NCBI RefSeq assembly: GCF_041260155.1
Contig: NC_091931.1
Span: forward strand, 33,493,541 to 33,557,540
Length of the DNA stretch: 64,000 nt
Direction: 5' to 3'
Source of the DNA: Ptychodera flava
Lineage: Eukaryota > Hemichordata > Enteropneusta > Ptychoderidae
Part shown: piece after piece, positions 1-22,316 of the stretch
How the letters are laid out: each line of letters begins with the position of its first letter
How positions within the stretch are numbered: the first letter of the stretch is position 1
The notes under the pieces: model-generated
What the model was told of the DNA's origin: nothing
The model's input: only the letters and a program-made list of their open reading frames with translations
Databases searched by the model: none
Translations under genes and position numbers: made by a program

Positions 1-130
1 TTTTATACACGCTATTACGGGAGACGCGTTTCTTCCAAGTGGGGACTTTGGACTATTCATGGATGTAAGTGGTATAATTTTACCCGATATGTGCATTGGA
101 ATGTGTGTTTATATGTCCCTGTCCAAACTA

Positions 131-283
131 TGTATGTATGTGTGTATGTGTGTATGTGTGTGTGTGTGTGTGTATGTATGTCTGTATGTCTGTATGTATG
201 TATGTATGTATGTATGTATGTATGTATGTATGTATGTATGTATGTATGTATGTATGTATGTATGTATGTATGTATGTATGTAT
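131..283. repeat. (TATG)n microsatellite
   Basis: This is a near-perfect tetranucleotide run of TATG/TGTA, with a short TG-rich lead-in from about 131. It stays open in several frames, so apparent ORFs made of alternating Met-Tyr-Val-Cys (or Ile-His-Thr on the other strand) are artefacts. No gene signal surrounds it. Confidence 0.95.
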
Positions 284-295
284 AATACAGTCTAG

Positions 296-1503
296 CTTCG
301 CTATAGACATTTCAGTTTTTACTTGCAGTGAACGCACGGGATAACAAACTTTCTGAGTGCACAGTCCATTAAAAAATAACAAGTAAGATAAGAAAAGTTC
401 CCGAAGCTGCCTTGTTGAATACCTAAGGCAAACACTGATAATATTCTGGTGTCAAACCAATAGGCCATCCAAACACGGGCATGTAAGAACCAGTGACATT
501 TCCGTAAAAGGCGTAGGAGTTAAAATGAGAAGTAAAAGCTGTCTGAAGGTATTTTTGCGTGATTTGAGATGTGATCTTTATCAATCGCAAAAATGTTTCC
601 GTTAACACTTCTCCAGGAAACAGATATGTCCAGTAGCTGTTATATTCAATGGGATGCGACACATAAAAAATACCAAAACACAAAGAACACAATTTTGCAA
701 AATTACGCGTGGTTTTTAATATCGCGCAAAAAAAACTAGTGTCGGTGGTTCTCCTCTTGTCTGTGAATAGACTAGGTAGGGTTACCCGACAAACCCATAA
801 TTTTTCATTTGGCCTTAGTCTTTCTACTGCACCTGTAAAACAGCTTAACCTTGAAATAGCTTCCACTATTTTGCCACCATTGGGTAATCGGGTTGTTTGC
901 AGTGTACTCGAATGGAAGTGAGGCAATGTAAAGTACTAGCATTTTTATAAAACGTTCTTTGCACATTGCTCGATCTGGAACATATCCAAGTTTTACCTTG
1001 CTCACAATGTTCTGACTGACGTGAGCGGTAAACAAGGGTACTCTGTGTTTAATTATGAGTAAAGCTACACGGACAAGACATATCGTTGTGTTGATCTTTT
1101 CGTAAGAAAACAAAGACAAAGTATCGGTTCTGAACGGAAGTATTTACTGAATACACGGGTCGGCCAAATTACCCAGTATGCTGTCGGGTATTGTTCACAT
1201 TATAGTGTGTCTGCCCACAAAATATATATCTATCTATCTATCCATTCATATCAGTATATACAAGTCTATGCTGTCTTATCTATACACGTGTCGGTGTATA
1301 CGTCTGTTTCTATTCGCATATTCCTTCTCTAAAAGTAAACGTCCGCAAGTCCCCCATGAAGTTATGCTTATTCTTATCATGTGTATTGGTATTATTGAAC
1401 GTAAATAGCTTTAGGCCTACATCAACATCACTGGACTACTCTGACTGTATCCAACAATCTGTCTGATGTGACTGTGTCCAATATCTGCCCGATATGATTA
1501 CAG
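296..1503. other. Non-coding or unresolved stretch upstream of the first recognised exon
   Basis: The SCARB-like gene must have exons 5' of 1504, but I could not place one here, so they probably lie outside the window. Two long minus-strand open frames (423-926 and 805-1119) overlap in different frames. I could not assign either to a family. The rest is AT-rich with no recognised repeat. Confidence 0.4.
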
Positions 1504-4500
1504 AAAAATAATTCCGATGATGGTGTGTACACGGTTTACACCGGGGAACATGACATCGACAAACTTAACAGCATTGAAAACTGGAACGGTAGACCCAACC
1601 TGACGTGGTGGACAACTGATGAAGCTAACATGATCAATGGGACAGGTAAACATCAGTTGTGACTCAAACATCCCAGTGTTCGTTTAAGAGTGTATACATT
1701 TGTCCTACAGGTGTTGAGAGTGCGTTGGCAGTATTGCGGTGGGCTTGTCTACATTCTGTTGCAATCATGGATACATAGATATCACAAATTGCCAGAGAAA
1801 GGACAGACGGACATGGAATCGGTAGAATCATTGCGCATGTGCAATTTTTGACTGTGTTTCTCTGGGATCTGTGGGCGAAATGACAGAGAACGGAAAGCAG
1901 AACCTTGTACTTCTTATAATTCAAAATTTCGCCTTCGAAATTTTATACTTCTCAGTTCAGAACTGTCTTTCTAAACTTCAAGATCAATTGTATGTTGTCA
2001 CTTTCCATCGGGAATAAATGCACCTAGCTACTAGGCCATTCCGCTATCATGGTGATAATAATATATTTTTGTAATGTATTCATTCATAGATGGGACAATG
2101 AACAGGCCATTCGCAGACCTATCGGAGAAGCAATATCTCTTTTCCTCTGACATTTGCAGGTATGTTAGGGAACCACTTTATAGTACTACGCATCCCATAG
2201 CTACTTTATGCAACTTGTAGACTTTTTTCCGACTTTTTGTTCCGATATTAAGTAGTTATATATTGTTTTCTGATTAGATCAATATTTGGTGAATACGAAA
2301 AGGACGTGCACTACGAAGGAATACGGTTGGTGCGCTTTACTGGTCCCAGTTACATCTTTGCCAACGGCACGGAATACCCGCCAAATGCTGGTTTCTGTAC
2401 TCCCGACATCGATCACTGCTTACCCGGTGGTTTGTTGAATGTCAGTGTTTGTCAACAAGGTACATATGCGACTTTCATCTTTCCTTCTCTGTGTGCATAG
2501 GAACATGCATGTATGAGTTGCCATTTATATGTATGTATGGATGGTTGGATGGATGGAGGGAGGGAGGGAGGAAGGGGATGGGATGGGATGGGATGGGATG
2601 GGATGGATGGATGGATGGATGGATGGATTATATCACAAATCACATATATCATTTTCAGATTTAAATTGTATTAAATGATATAATAATTATGATATACATA
2701 ACAGGAGTAAATATGTGTGTAACATAAAAATAGTGGGAATGAGAAAAAATTAACTGATGAAGGAAAGTTTCACGCAAAACTTTACAAAGGATATGCCGTA
2801 GAGGCTGTCGTTTCTCTGTCCTGTCGCTGGTGGCGTCCACTCAGGTCACACAAAGGCGTAATGTGATGTAGAGCAGAGTTAGCGAATTTGTTAATTCGTG
2901 GACTTACGGTAGTATTGCGCCTCGAAAGTGAAATATTTAAACTTTCGCTCAAACTGTCCTAAATGAAACTTTTAACCATTAACCATTCTCATACGAAATC
3001 AACAATAAAAATCGGGGGTCACCGTGCAAAGTTTGGAACTAGCGAAACAAATTACCGAACATTTTGCGATATTTGAAATTCAAAATGGCCACCATCCCTG
3101 TGTTAACTCTACTGGGGGGGGGATTAAACTAAATTAAATTTATTTTGGATTTTCGACGAACTGAGAAGGTAAATGTTTCTCTTTCTCCGTGTGCTTTAAA
3201 ATGATCCCCCACATGTGGTTGATCAGAAATAAATTGTAAAAAATTGAGAGTCCGACTATCCATCCCAAAGGCGCGTTCAACCTTAATGCAGATTATAGCA
3301 GGAAGAAGTTAATAGACATGTTGTATTTCAATTGCCAAGCTCTACGACATTAAGGCAGTACGCACCTCAACACCAACGTGGCCGCCGTACTTGGGTTAAC
3401 TCTATGGAGAAAAATGAAATGTTTGATTTTCACAAATCAAAGACGATGTAAACTTACTTCAAGAGCATGCAAATGAGCCCCCAAAAGCGGTAAACCAGAA
3501 AAGCATGTAAGATATTTAAAGACTGAATATCTGTCTCCGAACCGCATTCTACCTTAAAGTAAAATTCAAAGGATCGATAATATCACTCTTTTGTCTTTAT
3601 TTTCTGTCACAGCTGTGACTTCATACTAATTTTAATGTGTGCACGAATAAAATATTGAGTGAAATATAAATTGTAGAAGAATGTACGTGCAGACTTTGGA
3701 GATGACAATAAATCGAAATTGTAAGATCTACATCTTCGTGCATTAAATCACTAAACACTCTGTCTGTTTCGTTCGTAGGCGCTCCTGTGGTGTTTTCTTT
3801 GCCACACTTCCTGTACGCAGATCCCAGGGTACTGCTGCCTACAATGTCACCCAACAAGGAGGAACACGAGACTTTCGTGGATGCAGATCCTGTAAATATG
3901 TATAGCCTTAACTTTCTTGTTTCCAAATGTATTTCCCGTGACCTTGTCAACATACATATGCACTGATTGATGACCTTAACGTTGGTTTCTTCATACTAGA
4001 TTCAATAGCGGGTATTAATTGACATGTGGTGATATTGAGCAAGAATTTCAAGCGCACTCATCGACGTCTGCGCGATAGTTTGGTTTGTTCTGATATCATT
4101 GACCACTTTACAAATGAACTCGATTCTTTATTTACGTATTTGGTGCCCATACTTCTACTTTGAAGCATCCTATTGCATGTAAACTTCGTTTCTTGCCTCG
4201 TAAAGTACTGCTGAAATATACAACAGTGGCTTGAAACTGACAAGTTGAACCCTCTTCCTTCTCAGATCACAGGTATAACTATGAGAGTGGCAAAACGACT
4301 TCAAACAAATATCCATCTCAAACCATCAAAATATGCAAGGTGAGTCACATGTCTAATTGAGCTCTTTGTCATTTATAAATGATATACCTGGATCATTTGA
4401 CTCCTGTTGATAGTTGTAGGCCGATGGAAAACTCCAGGGTTCCCATATACGGGCGTCCATAGTTTCAATAGAATATAAAACCACTGTGTAATACAACATG

Positions 4501-7038
4501 ATACAACGGAAATTTCAGGGTTCAGCTCTCGGTAAAATTCCATCAATCACTTCATTTCAATTTTCTTGCCTGCAGTTGGTACATTAGAAAACACGCGTAT
4601 ACGTGGTAGATATATCGATTACACTTTTAACTTTTGCAGACAAACTTCAGGAGTTCAGGAGATGTTCTTCCCTGTCATGTGGCTAAACGAGGTAATTTAA
4701 TTTTATCACGTGATGTAGTATCGAACTTTTTATTTATTTTTTTATAGAATGTCAGTATTGTTAATACTATGCTGATGGCCATATAACGGTAGTTTGTTGA
4801 CAGTCACATATGTGTAAAATTTACTCTCCTTTATAACAAATGACAAGAACATTGCAAAGCTGAAGTTTCAAAAAAGTTCTTTCAAAAAAGTTCTTTCAAA
4901 ATTACGCTTGACTTAGATTCTGAGGGCGATCATTTGTCACTGTTACAGTAATATACGCTTTGCAATATAAAGAAATTTAAAGTTTTAAATTCCTTGCAAA
5001 AATCATCATATTCGTACACTCATTCAAAAGTTAGTGATCAAACATTCACAATTTTTGTCATTGCAATATCTGTATACAAAAGCTGCTGTAATTACTAGGT
5101 CTTGATAGGGTTTGGTGACAGAGGTCGTACGGTGTGTGGTCCCGACTTAAAAGGAACGTGAGCCGTGCGACGGCGGTCAACACAGTCGTATCCACGTTGT
5201 AAAAAAGTTTCATCGCACACCTAACTGCAGACGCTATAAACCAATTAAATAATAGATTTCACATCATTGGAGAAAATCGGTACTACTGGCGAAATTTATT
5301 CTTTGTTTGTGTAAGGGCTAAATATGGTACGCTGGTTTCCCCTCCTTAACCCCCATGTGTTGTCTGTCTGTCTGTCTCTGTCTGTCTGTCTCTGCAGAGT
5401 TCTGAGTTGGGTGATGCAAGTGTACACGAATACAAAGAATCCGTCCAAACACCAATTCAGATAATGGACATAGCCCCTTACATTGTTGCAGGAATCGGTT
5501 TTATCATCCTTGTTGTAACTCTAATATTCGCCATCAGGCGTTACAGGAAGAAACGAGCGAGTCGGGTAAGATACCAGTACTTTGCAGATACGATTTTCTT
5601 GTTTTGCAAGTCGAAAAAAAATAATTCTGGTTTCTGGCTTGTCTATATTTCTGTCACATTAATTTTGGACGATCATCTGATCCGATCGAGGGATACGGTA
5701 GACTAGATTTTGATTGTCAAGTGAGGTGATAGTTTTTTTATTCGTGATCTGTGGGTTTTTTAACTCTAACCACATATTATCAAAATTTATAAATCCTTGA
5801 TTTGGCTTGACTTGCACATAACAAACGCTAAATCCATGCTCGCGGATGATACCATAGGACCACACTTTCCGATCACGTCAACTTAATGAGATCCTAATTT
5901 GGTTTACCAGGATTTGAACGTATGTTGATTAAGTCCGTCAAATTTAAGTAAATCGACAAGATTCCAAGTTGGATTGTTTGAAACGAAAGTTAGGTTGTGA
6001 AGATTCGACGATAGGTGGAAAGAAAGGAAGATAGGTTGATAAAATCCCAAGTTATGTTGTGAGGATTCGAGGACGTGATCCTAAGTTAGGTGATGTGAAT
6101 CCGAAGTTAGGTTGCCAAGAGTTGAAGTCGCTAAGATTGGAAATTAGTTAGCGGGAAGTGGAAGTTCCGAAAGCTAGGAAGCGTTCAGTTATTAATCACC
6201 GGGGGTAAACCGACAAATCCCTCTCGCACCTCCGTCAAAATTAGTTCCCCTTCCTACCCACTCAAAAAAAGGTATCACCCCTTTGAAGGTTGGTAAAAAT
6301 TTCGTAACACGCATGTACAGCATTGTGAGAGAGAATTTTCATATTTTGATATTTCGATATTTTTGTTCTTGTGACAAAGCATAGACGTAGAAGTATGAGA
6401 TCAGATGGTGATTTCATCACTGTTGACAATGATCATCCACGTCACGATCACCAAGAGGGTGGGGCGTCCATGTTGTGCATTTGACTCCGGCAATTCAAGT
6501 TGTATGGACACCATAGAAATACTCCCCCGAACCCAACAGAATTCTGCATAAAAGGCACAGAATATAACACCTTTGCCAGAGTTTACCTTTGTCTGGCATT
6601 ACTGTATGGACCTGTCTTGGAATCCTCAAATCCGTTCACTTAAGATCAACTAATCTTTGGGTTCTGGCAACCCAACTTTGGATTCAAACAATCTAACTTT
6701 GGATTGCATCAACCTATCTTCAGATCTTCACAACAAATCTATGGATCCTCACAACTTACGACCTTGGAGGAGTCAGTGAGTTTCATTTTTTTGCATTATT
6801 TGCACACCTTGCTGCGGATCCGTAGCCCTACCACTCCCTTTGCTTGTTGCGTTGGGGGAGTGCCCCACTCCCCCAACACGACAAGCAAAGGGAGTGGTAG
6901 GGCTACGGATCCGCAGCAATTGCACACCATACTCCTACACTGGAAAATCATATCTGTTTTGTCTTTCAGTCATTAGAATCATCATCTGTACCAGAAAGCT
7001 GCACAGAAAGGACAAGTCTGTTACATGGAGAGAATTAA
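1504..7038 (+). CDS. CD36/SCARB-family receptor, LIMP-2-like, 3' part (5' end outside window)
   Basis: Eight exons join in phase to 289 codons plus stop: 1504-1645, 2090-2159, 2278-2459, 3779-3891, 4266-4339, 4640-4691, 5398-5565 and 6970-7038. CD36-family proteins are two-pass receptors with a large glycosylated lumenal or extracellular loop. The sequence shows the loop motifs VYTGEHDIDKL, WNGRPNLTWW, MINGT, SSDICRSIFGEYE, NAGFC and NVSVC, then HFLYADP and EEHETFVDADPITG. The paired family cysteines and N-glycosylation sequons (NLT, NGT, NVS) are present. The second membrane span is about YIVAGIGFIILVVTLIFAI, followed by a basic RRYRKKR tail. The last exon ends in TERTSLLHGEN. The segment ERTSLL fits the [DE]xxxL[LI] lysosomal-sorting signal known from LIMP-2, and NAGFC/HETFVD also read closest to LIMP-2. 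The N-terminal span and first half of the loop are missing. I infer a lysosomal receptor. SCARB1- or CD36-type surface use remains possible. Confidence 0.9.
2535..2628. repeat. GGATG/GGAG minisatellite in a SCARB-like intron
   Basis: A run of GGATGGATGGAGGGAGGG is followed by about five GGGAT units and then GGAT units. It lies in the intron after the 2278-2459 exon. It is a simple-sequence expansion, and the ORFs on both strands here come from the repeat. Confidence 0.9.
2904..3286. mobile_element. TTAA-flanked MITE, family A, copy 1
   Basis: The ends read TTACGGTAGTATTGCGCCTC and, inverted, GGCGCGTTCAACCTTAA. They match the TTAAGGTAGnnnnGCnCCT termini of the better copies at 14561 and 57460. 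The interior has the family landmark around ATGGCCACCATCCCTGTGTTAA. TTAA at the ends suggests piggyBac-type mobilisation. There is no coding capacity. It sits in a SCARB-like intron. Confidence 0.7.
3350..3557. mobile_element. TTAA-flanked MITE, family A, copy 2 (short)
   Basis: It begins TTAAGGCAGTACGCACCTC and ends GAACCGCATTCTACCTTAA. The interior again carries a GTGGCCGCC...GGTTAACTCTATGG segment like copy 1. It lies 63 bp downstream of copy 1 in the same orientation and is internally deleted relative to the 344-383 bp copies. Confidence 0.7.
5905..6765. mobile_element. Fold-back element with degenerate tandem subrepeats in its arms
   Basis: The left arm (about 5905-6180) repeats a 20-25 bp phrase resembling AAGTTAGGTTGTGAGGATTC. 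The right arm (about 6610-6765) carries the complement, for example CCAACTTTGGATTCAAACAA and CAACCTATCTTCAGATC. The middle is unique, non-coding sequence. Boundaries are approximate and no target duplication was found. It fills most of the last SCARB-like intron. Confidence 0.5.
6809..6919. mobile_element. 111-bp palindromic MITE with 9-bp target duplication
   Basis: The element reads TTGCTGCGGATCCGTAGCC inward from each end, and the arms of about 50 bp differ at only a few central bases. TTGCACACC lies directly before it (6800-6808) and directly after it (6920-6928). A 9-bp duplication is typical of Mutator-like insertions. It ends 50 bp upstream of the last SCARB-like exon. A variant of the same terminus (GCTGCGGGTCCGTAGCC) recurs near 44420. 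Confidence 0.8.
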
Positions 7039-10000
7039 GAATGGGGAGATGGGGAACCAAGACCAAATAGATGGACTTCAACAACGAACACCTGCTGCAC
7101 TCTGTGGTTTTGTCACATCACCAGGACACTTGAATTTCATGAAAACAAGTTGTACATGACAGATGCAATAGCTCATTTCAAGGCTTATCAGTCTAATTTT
7201 ATATCACAAATATTCAAATCTTGCAAATCGGTTCATCACAGCAGGGCTTCAAAAAGAGTTTCTGATAGACTGACCATCCAATGAAAATTCAATGTAGCTG
7301 AAGTCACCTCCTTCATCCATCGTTTACCAGTGCACTGGGACAGACTGTCACCCTGGGGAAAAAGAGATTGTACCGATATTATGTGGACAAGTCAAAGTCA
7401 AAGAGATGTGTTGCTTCATAACCTTATAGAGAGCTGTTGACTCTTTTGTAAAGTGTGTACGAAAACAGAAAAAATGTAATACTGCCAAACTGTGTAACAC
7501 ATGTAGGAATACTTTAAAAGAATCAGAACAGAATACTTTGTTATTAAAGCAACCATCAGCAGCAATGCACATATTTACACAAGGGTTTATTTCATAAAAT
7601 ATTGGTAAGATTGAAAGATACTCATACATCAATTAAACTTTTTTTACACAAAATATTTAGTTCATGTTATCTTTGTGAAATGCACTTCATTAAAATATTA
7701 CAAAATACAATAGAGTTTTTGTGATTAATTTTTTGGACAGATTTGATGATGGAAAATCTGACCAGTGTACATTGTAAAACATTCCAAGTATAAATTTACC
7801 CGTATCTGCATTAGAGTACGTGTTGAAGTTGTCACTTCACTGAACAGGGTACTCCTGTTTTGTTTTAAATTTCTGATACAAAAAATGTACATTTTCATCT
7901 ATGGTAAGGATAGAAATCACTCTCATAAGCAACAATGTGCCTGTCATCTAAAGGTAAGAATATGTTTATCTATTGAACAGATCAGGACAACTTAAACAGT
8001 GGAATGGCCAAACAGCACTGTCAGGTTATTTGGTGATTCAATTTCAAACATTCTGTAGCAGTGACTGATGCAAGTTAGAGGTAGTGGAATCCATCCCAGG
8101 GATCGAGTTTGTTCTAGTCTGTGAGAGGTGAAGGTGTGTGAAGGTGTCATAGCCTTTTGTTTTCCATTGAAATTATAATCTAGTATTAAAGTAAACTTCC
8201 TGGCAAGACAACCTGACACCTGAACCATGCCTTTAACAAATACAACACAGTACTAGCTTGGTTGTGGCAGGCAGCATTGAGATGTTCAAAATATAACACT
8301 GTTACATTATCACTATAAATTTCAGGCTACTTTGACCCCCCAAGTACATGATAAAATATTCATCTAAACTGGCCATGACTTTTGACCACACTCATTTTAC
8401 CAGCTGCTCCTGCGACGCACACATGAGCAAAATGCTCTCAAAACATAAACTGAAAGTTGACAATTCTAATAACGTAAAATTACAAATATGCATATACTGA
8501 TCCATGTGTAGAGAAGTCACATGCAATCTTACTAGCCGACACATGTATGCAAATATTGCTGTCTATTCAAAAAGCTACAAATGATCCTATTGGCTGTCAC
8601 TGAAATTATTATTAGAATTATTTGGGAGTAGCACACCTCATCTTTCACAACTGTGACATGCCACAAGATATTTTGAGGCAAAGTATTAAAAGTAACTGAA
8701 AGTTTTAATAAATGTAAAAGATGATAAAGACACAGAATAAGAAATTCCTGATTCTTCAAAGTTAATTTTTTTAAAATGAACTAAACAAATTCTTCAAGCT
8801 TCAGCTATTTTGAGCAAAAATAACAGTCATCACATTAATGGTGAACATGGCCTAGAGTCTTGATGGTGAACTTTAGTCTCTGCAAACCAGAGAATACACT
8901 GTCTAGCTGTGAACTCTTGAAATTTGAATTTTGACCAGACACTAATGAAATTTATCTGAGCAAGAACTCCACACAGGGATGTTTTGTGTTGCAGTTGATA
9001 GGGTAACGAAATTGTGCCACAATCAATTCATACAATACACATCACCAAAGTTCTACCGATACATTTTTTTTCACAACCAATCACTGAACTTGACGTATGG
9101 TTGATTTCCTGTAAGATACATTGCCTCATCTATTACTTCCACGGTATCACTGTTGGAGTTCTCCTCAGGGTAGAATGTGTTTCTGGGACAGATATACGGA
9201 CTCATCAAATTTTCACAAGACTTTTCTGGTCTATTGCGTGATTGAGCTCATTTCAAAGCTGTTGCAATAAATAAAATTTACATGGTCATATTTTTGTGAA
9301 AATGAAAAATTGATTATTCCCTGACAGAGCTAGTGCAGGTTATAGTAGCCATTTCAAATTTCAAGTGTCAGTGAATATTACGGAATTTGTTTTTCTTGCA
9401 CCAAAATTTGCTTGGCGACCCCTGATTTTCATTTTTACATTTTGAAAGTGAATGCTTGAAGGTTTCCTTGGGGAAAGTTTGAGTAAAAGTATAAGACTTT
9501 CAGTGTTGAGGCAGATATTACTTGAAGCAGAATCTCCTCAAGTTTCAAAACCTGGAGAATGAAGCTAAACAGAGCTTTAAGACCTGCATGCAGAGTGACA
9601 AAGTGACTACACAAATTCTCCACTATGGCAAACACTATAAAGCAAAATAGAACTTCATCAAAACCCGTCAAATATTCAAACCATGGCATTTTTTACGCCA
9701 GTCTCAAAACAGCACCAAGGTATTTCATTTTTATTTTTGTTATACATTGTGAAAAACATTAAAATCTGGTTAAACTTCTGGTGTCCAGTATCCATTAATC
9801 AAGGAATCAAAAACACCGAGTGCAGGAAAACAAAGCTGGTACTGCTTATTCAGATGGCAAGCTCAAGAAAAATAACATTGTAAATTTCGATAAAACAATG
9901 GTCAGGACCCCTGATGAAGCCTTTTGCGAACAAAATAATGAAAAGAAATTGCAAATAAATTAAAATGACGTAAAACCGAAACAAATAATCTAACAACTTC

Positions 10001-10320
10001 CAGAATCTACTGTGACCAACTAGTCTATAATTTATCCACCAATCAGAAAGTGGAAAATATACACCGATTTGAAGGATACAAAAAGGCGTGTGGTACTTCC
10101 CATGGGTGACATAAATGCAGACCTGTTGCTTTCAGTTGGTGATTACCTGGTTATGTAAGATTTCTATATTAGCAAATTCAAATTTTTCATTTAGTAGTAT
10201 TCAGGGTCACTATCAACTTAAAATAATTGATTCTGGCAGCTCACTTGGTAGTTCTGTGGAAAATTTTTATCATATAATTTTTTCAGTCTCTGATGGTCCA
10301 TCAGATGCATAGTTTTCGAA
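7039..10320. other. Intergenic DNA between convergent 3' ends
   Basis: The SCARB-like gene (+) and ANKH (-) converge here. I find no supported coding exon. The 3' untranslated region of the SCARB-like gene must start at 7039. AATAAA at 8707-8712 and AATAAATAAA near 9267 are plus-strand candidates for its poly(A) signal, but neither stands out. One family A MITE lies at about 9165-9533. Confidence 0.6.
9165..9533. mobile_element. TTAA-type MITE, family A, copy 3 (degenerate, inverse orientation)
   Basis: The order AGGGTAGAATG..GGGACAGATAT..GAGCTCATTT..CAAAGCTGTTG..ATAGTAGCCATTTCAAATT..GCGACCCCTGATTTTC follows the copy at 57460 step by step. The terminal TTAA is no longer recognisable. It is an old copy, and the ends are approximate. 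Confidence 0.6.
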
Positions 10321-10337
10321 GTGCTTTGCTTTGCTTT

Positions 10338-10343
10338 TTTATT
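10338..10343 (-). terminator. Candidate poly(A) signal for ANKH
   Basis: AATAAA on the minus strand, about 465 nt after the ANKH stop codon. It is the first canonical hexamer I noticed downstream of the stop. No transcript evidence supports it. Confidence 0.4.
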
Positions 10344-10808
10344 TCACAGCATTTGATGTTTCTTTGATAGAGGGCCCCTTGTTTTTTGAAGTCCCAGTTT
10401 AAGATGCCACAGTACAAATCAATTATTTTACAGAAGAAAACGACAGTTTGTCATCACCTTTTTTCAACCCTACTACCCCCATTTTCCATTACAAAGGCCC
10501 ACTTTCCAAACATATAACAACAGGAGGAGCAGTACCAAAGTTTATACATAAAATGACATTCACCATCACACACCGTACATTCACACATTGTACATAAATA
10601 TTTCTCAAAGGCCTTCAGACCTGTTACCCTGTTGACACAAGCCTCCTTTTCGCACATGTCCCAAGGGGCAATGAAATTTACACTTAATGTCTTGTTGAGA
10701 TGGTCTTCCTTGTCAGCGATGCCTATCAGTATGGAACTGATAACAAATCTAGAAAGTTTGTATCTTTCAGAAATGCAAATGCCACTCACAACCCTGATGA
10801 GTTTGTCT

Positions 10809-21172
<10,364 letters not shown>

Positions 21173-21660
21173 TTTTTCATAAGATCACGAAACAAACAGA
21201 TGGACGGACGAGTTGTTTAATATCAGCTTCAACTTTCCGGGGCGTGATGTAAATGGACATATAGACTGTGGCTGCGCTGCAGTGTAGTCACGAGTTGATG
21301 AGCGAAACCGGTGGTGCTTGTGGCACTGTACGTACGGTCACTGCCCTCCACCAAAGATAGGGATCCACGTAAACTGGCGTATAGTATAGACTGTGATACA
21401 TGTGAAGCTCAAATTGACACCAGCTAAACTTCTAGCCTTCTATTGTAGCATTGTGTCGAGATATGAGTTGAGTCAAACCGGGATACCAACTTTCCAGATG
21501 TGAGATGACCCGGCTACGACGGCCGCCATTTTGAAAGTCATCAGAGAAATGTCACAACGAACAATCGTGTCATGCGCGAGGAAAGGTCAACTCATGGGAC
21601 CGACCTGATGACCTTGTACAGTCAACGTGCTGTATAGCTTTGCTGTACTGGGTATTTTGG
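21173..21660 (-). promoter_or_regulatory. Putative ANKH 5' untranslated region and promoter
   Basis: Upstream of the ANKH start the sequence becomes visibly richer in CG dinucleotides than the surrounding introns. No TATA box is in an obvious position. Assignment rests only on location and composition. Confidence 0.3.
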
Positions 21661-21838
21661 CTGTATAATCGTCAGGGATAATTGTCAAGTTTCAATTGAT
21701 TAATTTTACTGTTTATGTTTTAGTTATTGTAGCGAGTGGTGTACTGTTCCTATTATTATTTGTCAACATATTAAAATCAGTATGGAGAGACTTGCCAAAA
21801 GAATGTGTGCTGTATGTTATGTGTGGCTGGTGTGGTTA

Positions 21839-22233
21839 GGGCGCCGTCTTTATTTATGGTCCTGGGGTGTTAGAAACTCCGAAATTTCGAGTAACCCCAG
21901 CCAACAATGATGAATTTGAGTAACTCCCTCTCCAACACGGAAATTTTGACTGAACCCAAAACTAGCAAAACGTAAATATCAATACATATAGGCCTATTTG
22001 TATAATATACATGTGATGGTAAAGACCTTTCAAATCCTGGCATACCCTGCAAGTTTTTTAGGGACTGGTCAGTTTATTCGGCCTGGGGGGGGGTGGGGGG
22101 TGGATTATTTTTTGCCGACGTCAAGAAGTGGCTAACCCCCCTATTTCAAATTTTGAAAAGGGTGACCCCCTATTCCAAATTTCGAAAACAGGGTACCCCC
22201 CGGCGCGCGACATAGGTAAAACAAAAGGTGGAC

Positions 22234-22316
<83 letters not shown>

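Noticed and set aside
59..382. ORFs of Met-Tyr-Val-Cys or Ile-His-Thr repeats
   Set aside because: They are translations of the (TATG)n microsatellite, open on both strands.
423..926. 167-codon minus-strand frame with YWTYLFPGEVL, reminiscent of the FPGE motif of SLC1 glutamate transporters
   Set aside because: Only four to five residues match. The following helix diverges completely, no splice sites support an exon, and no neighbouring SLC1 exon was found.
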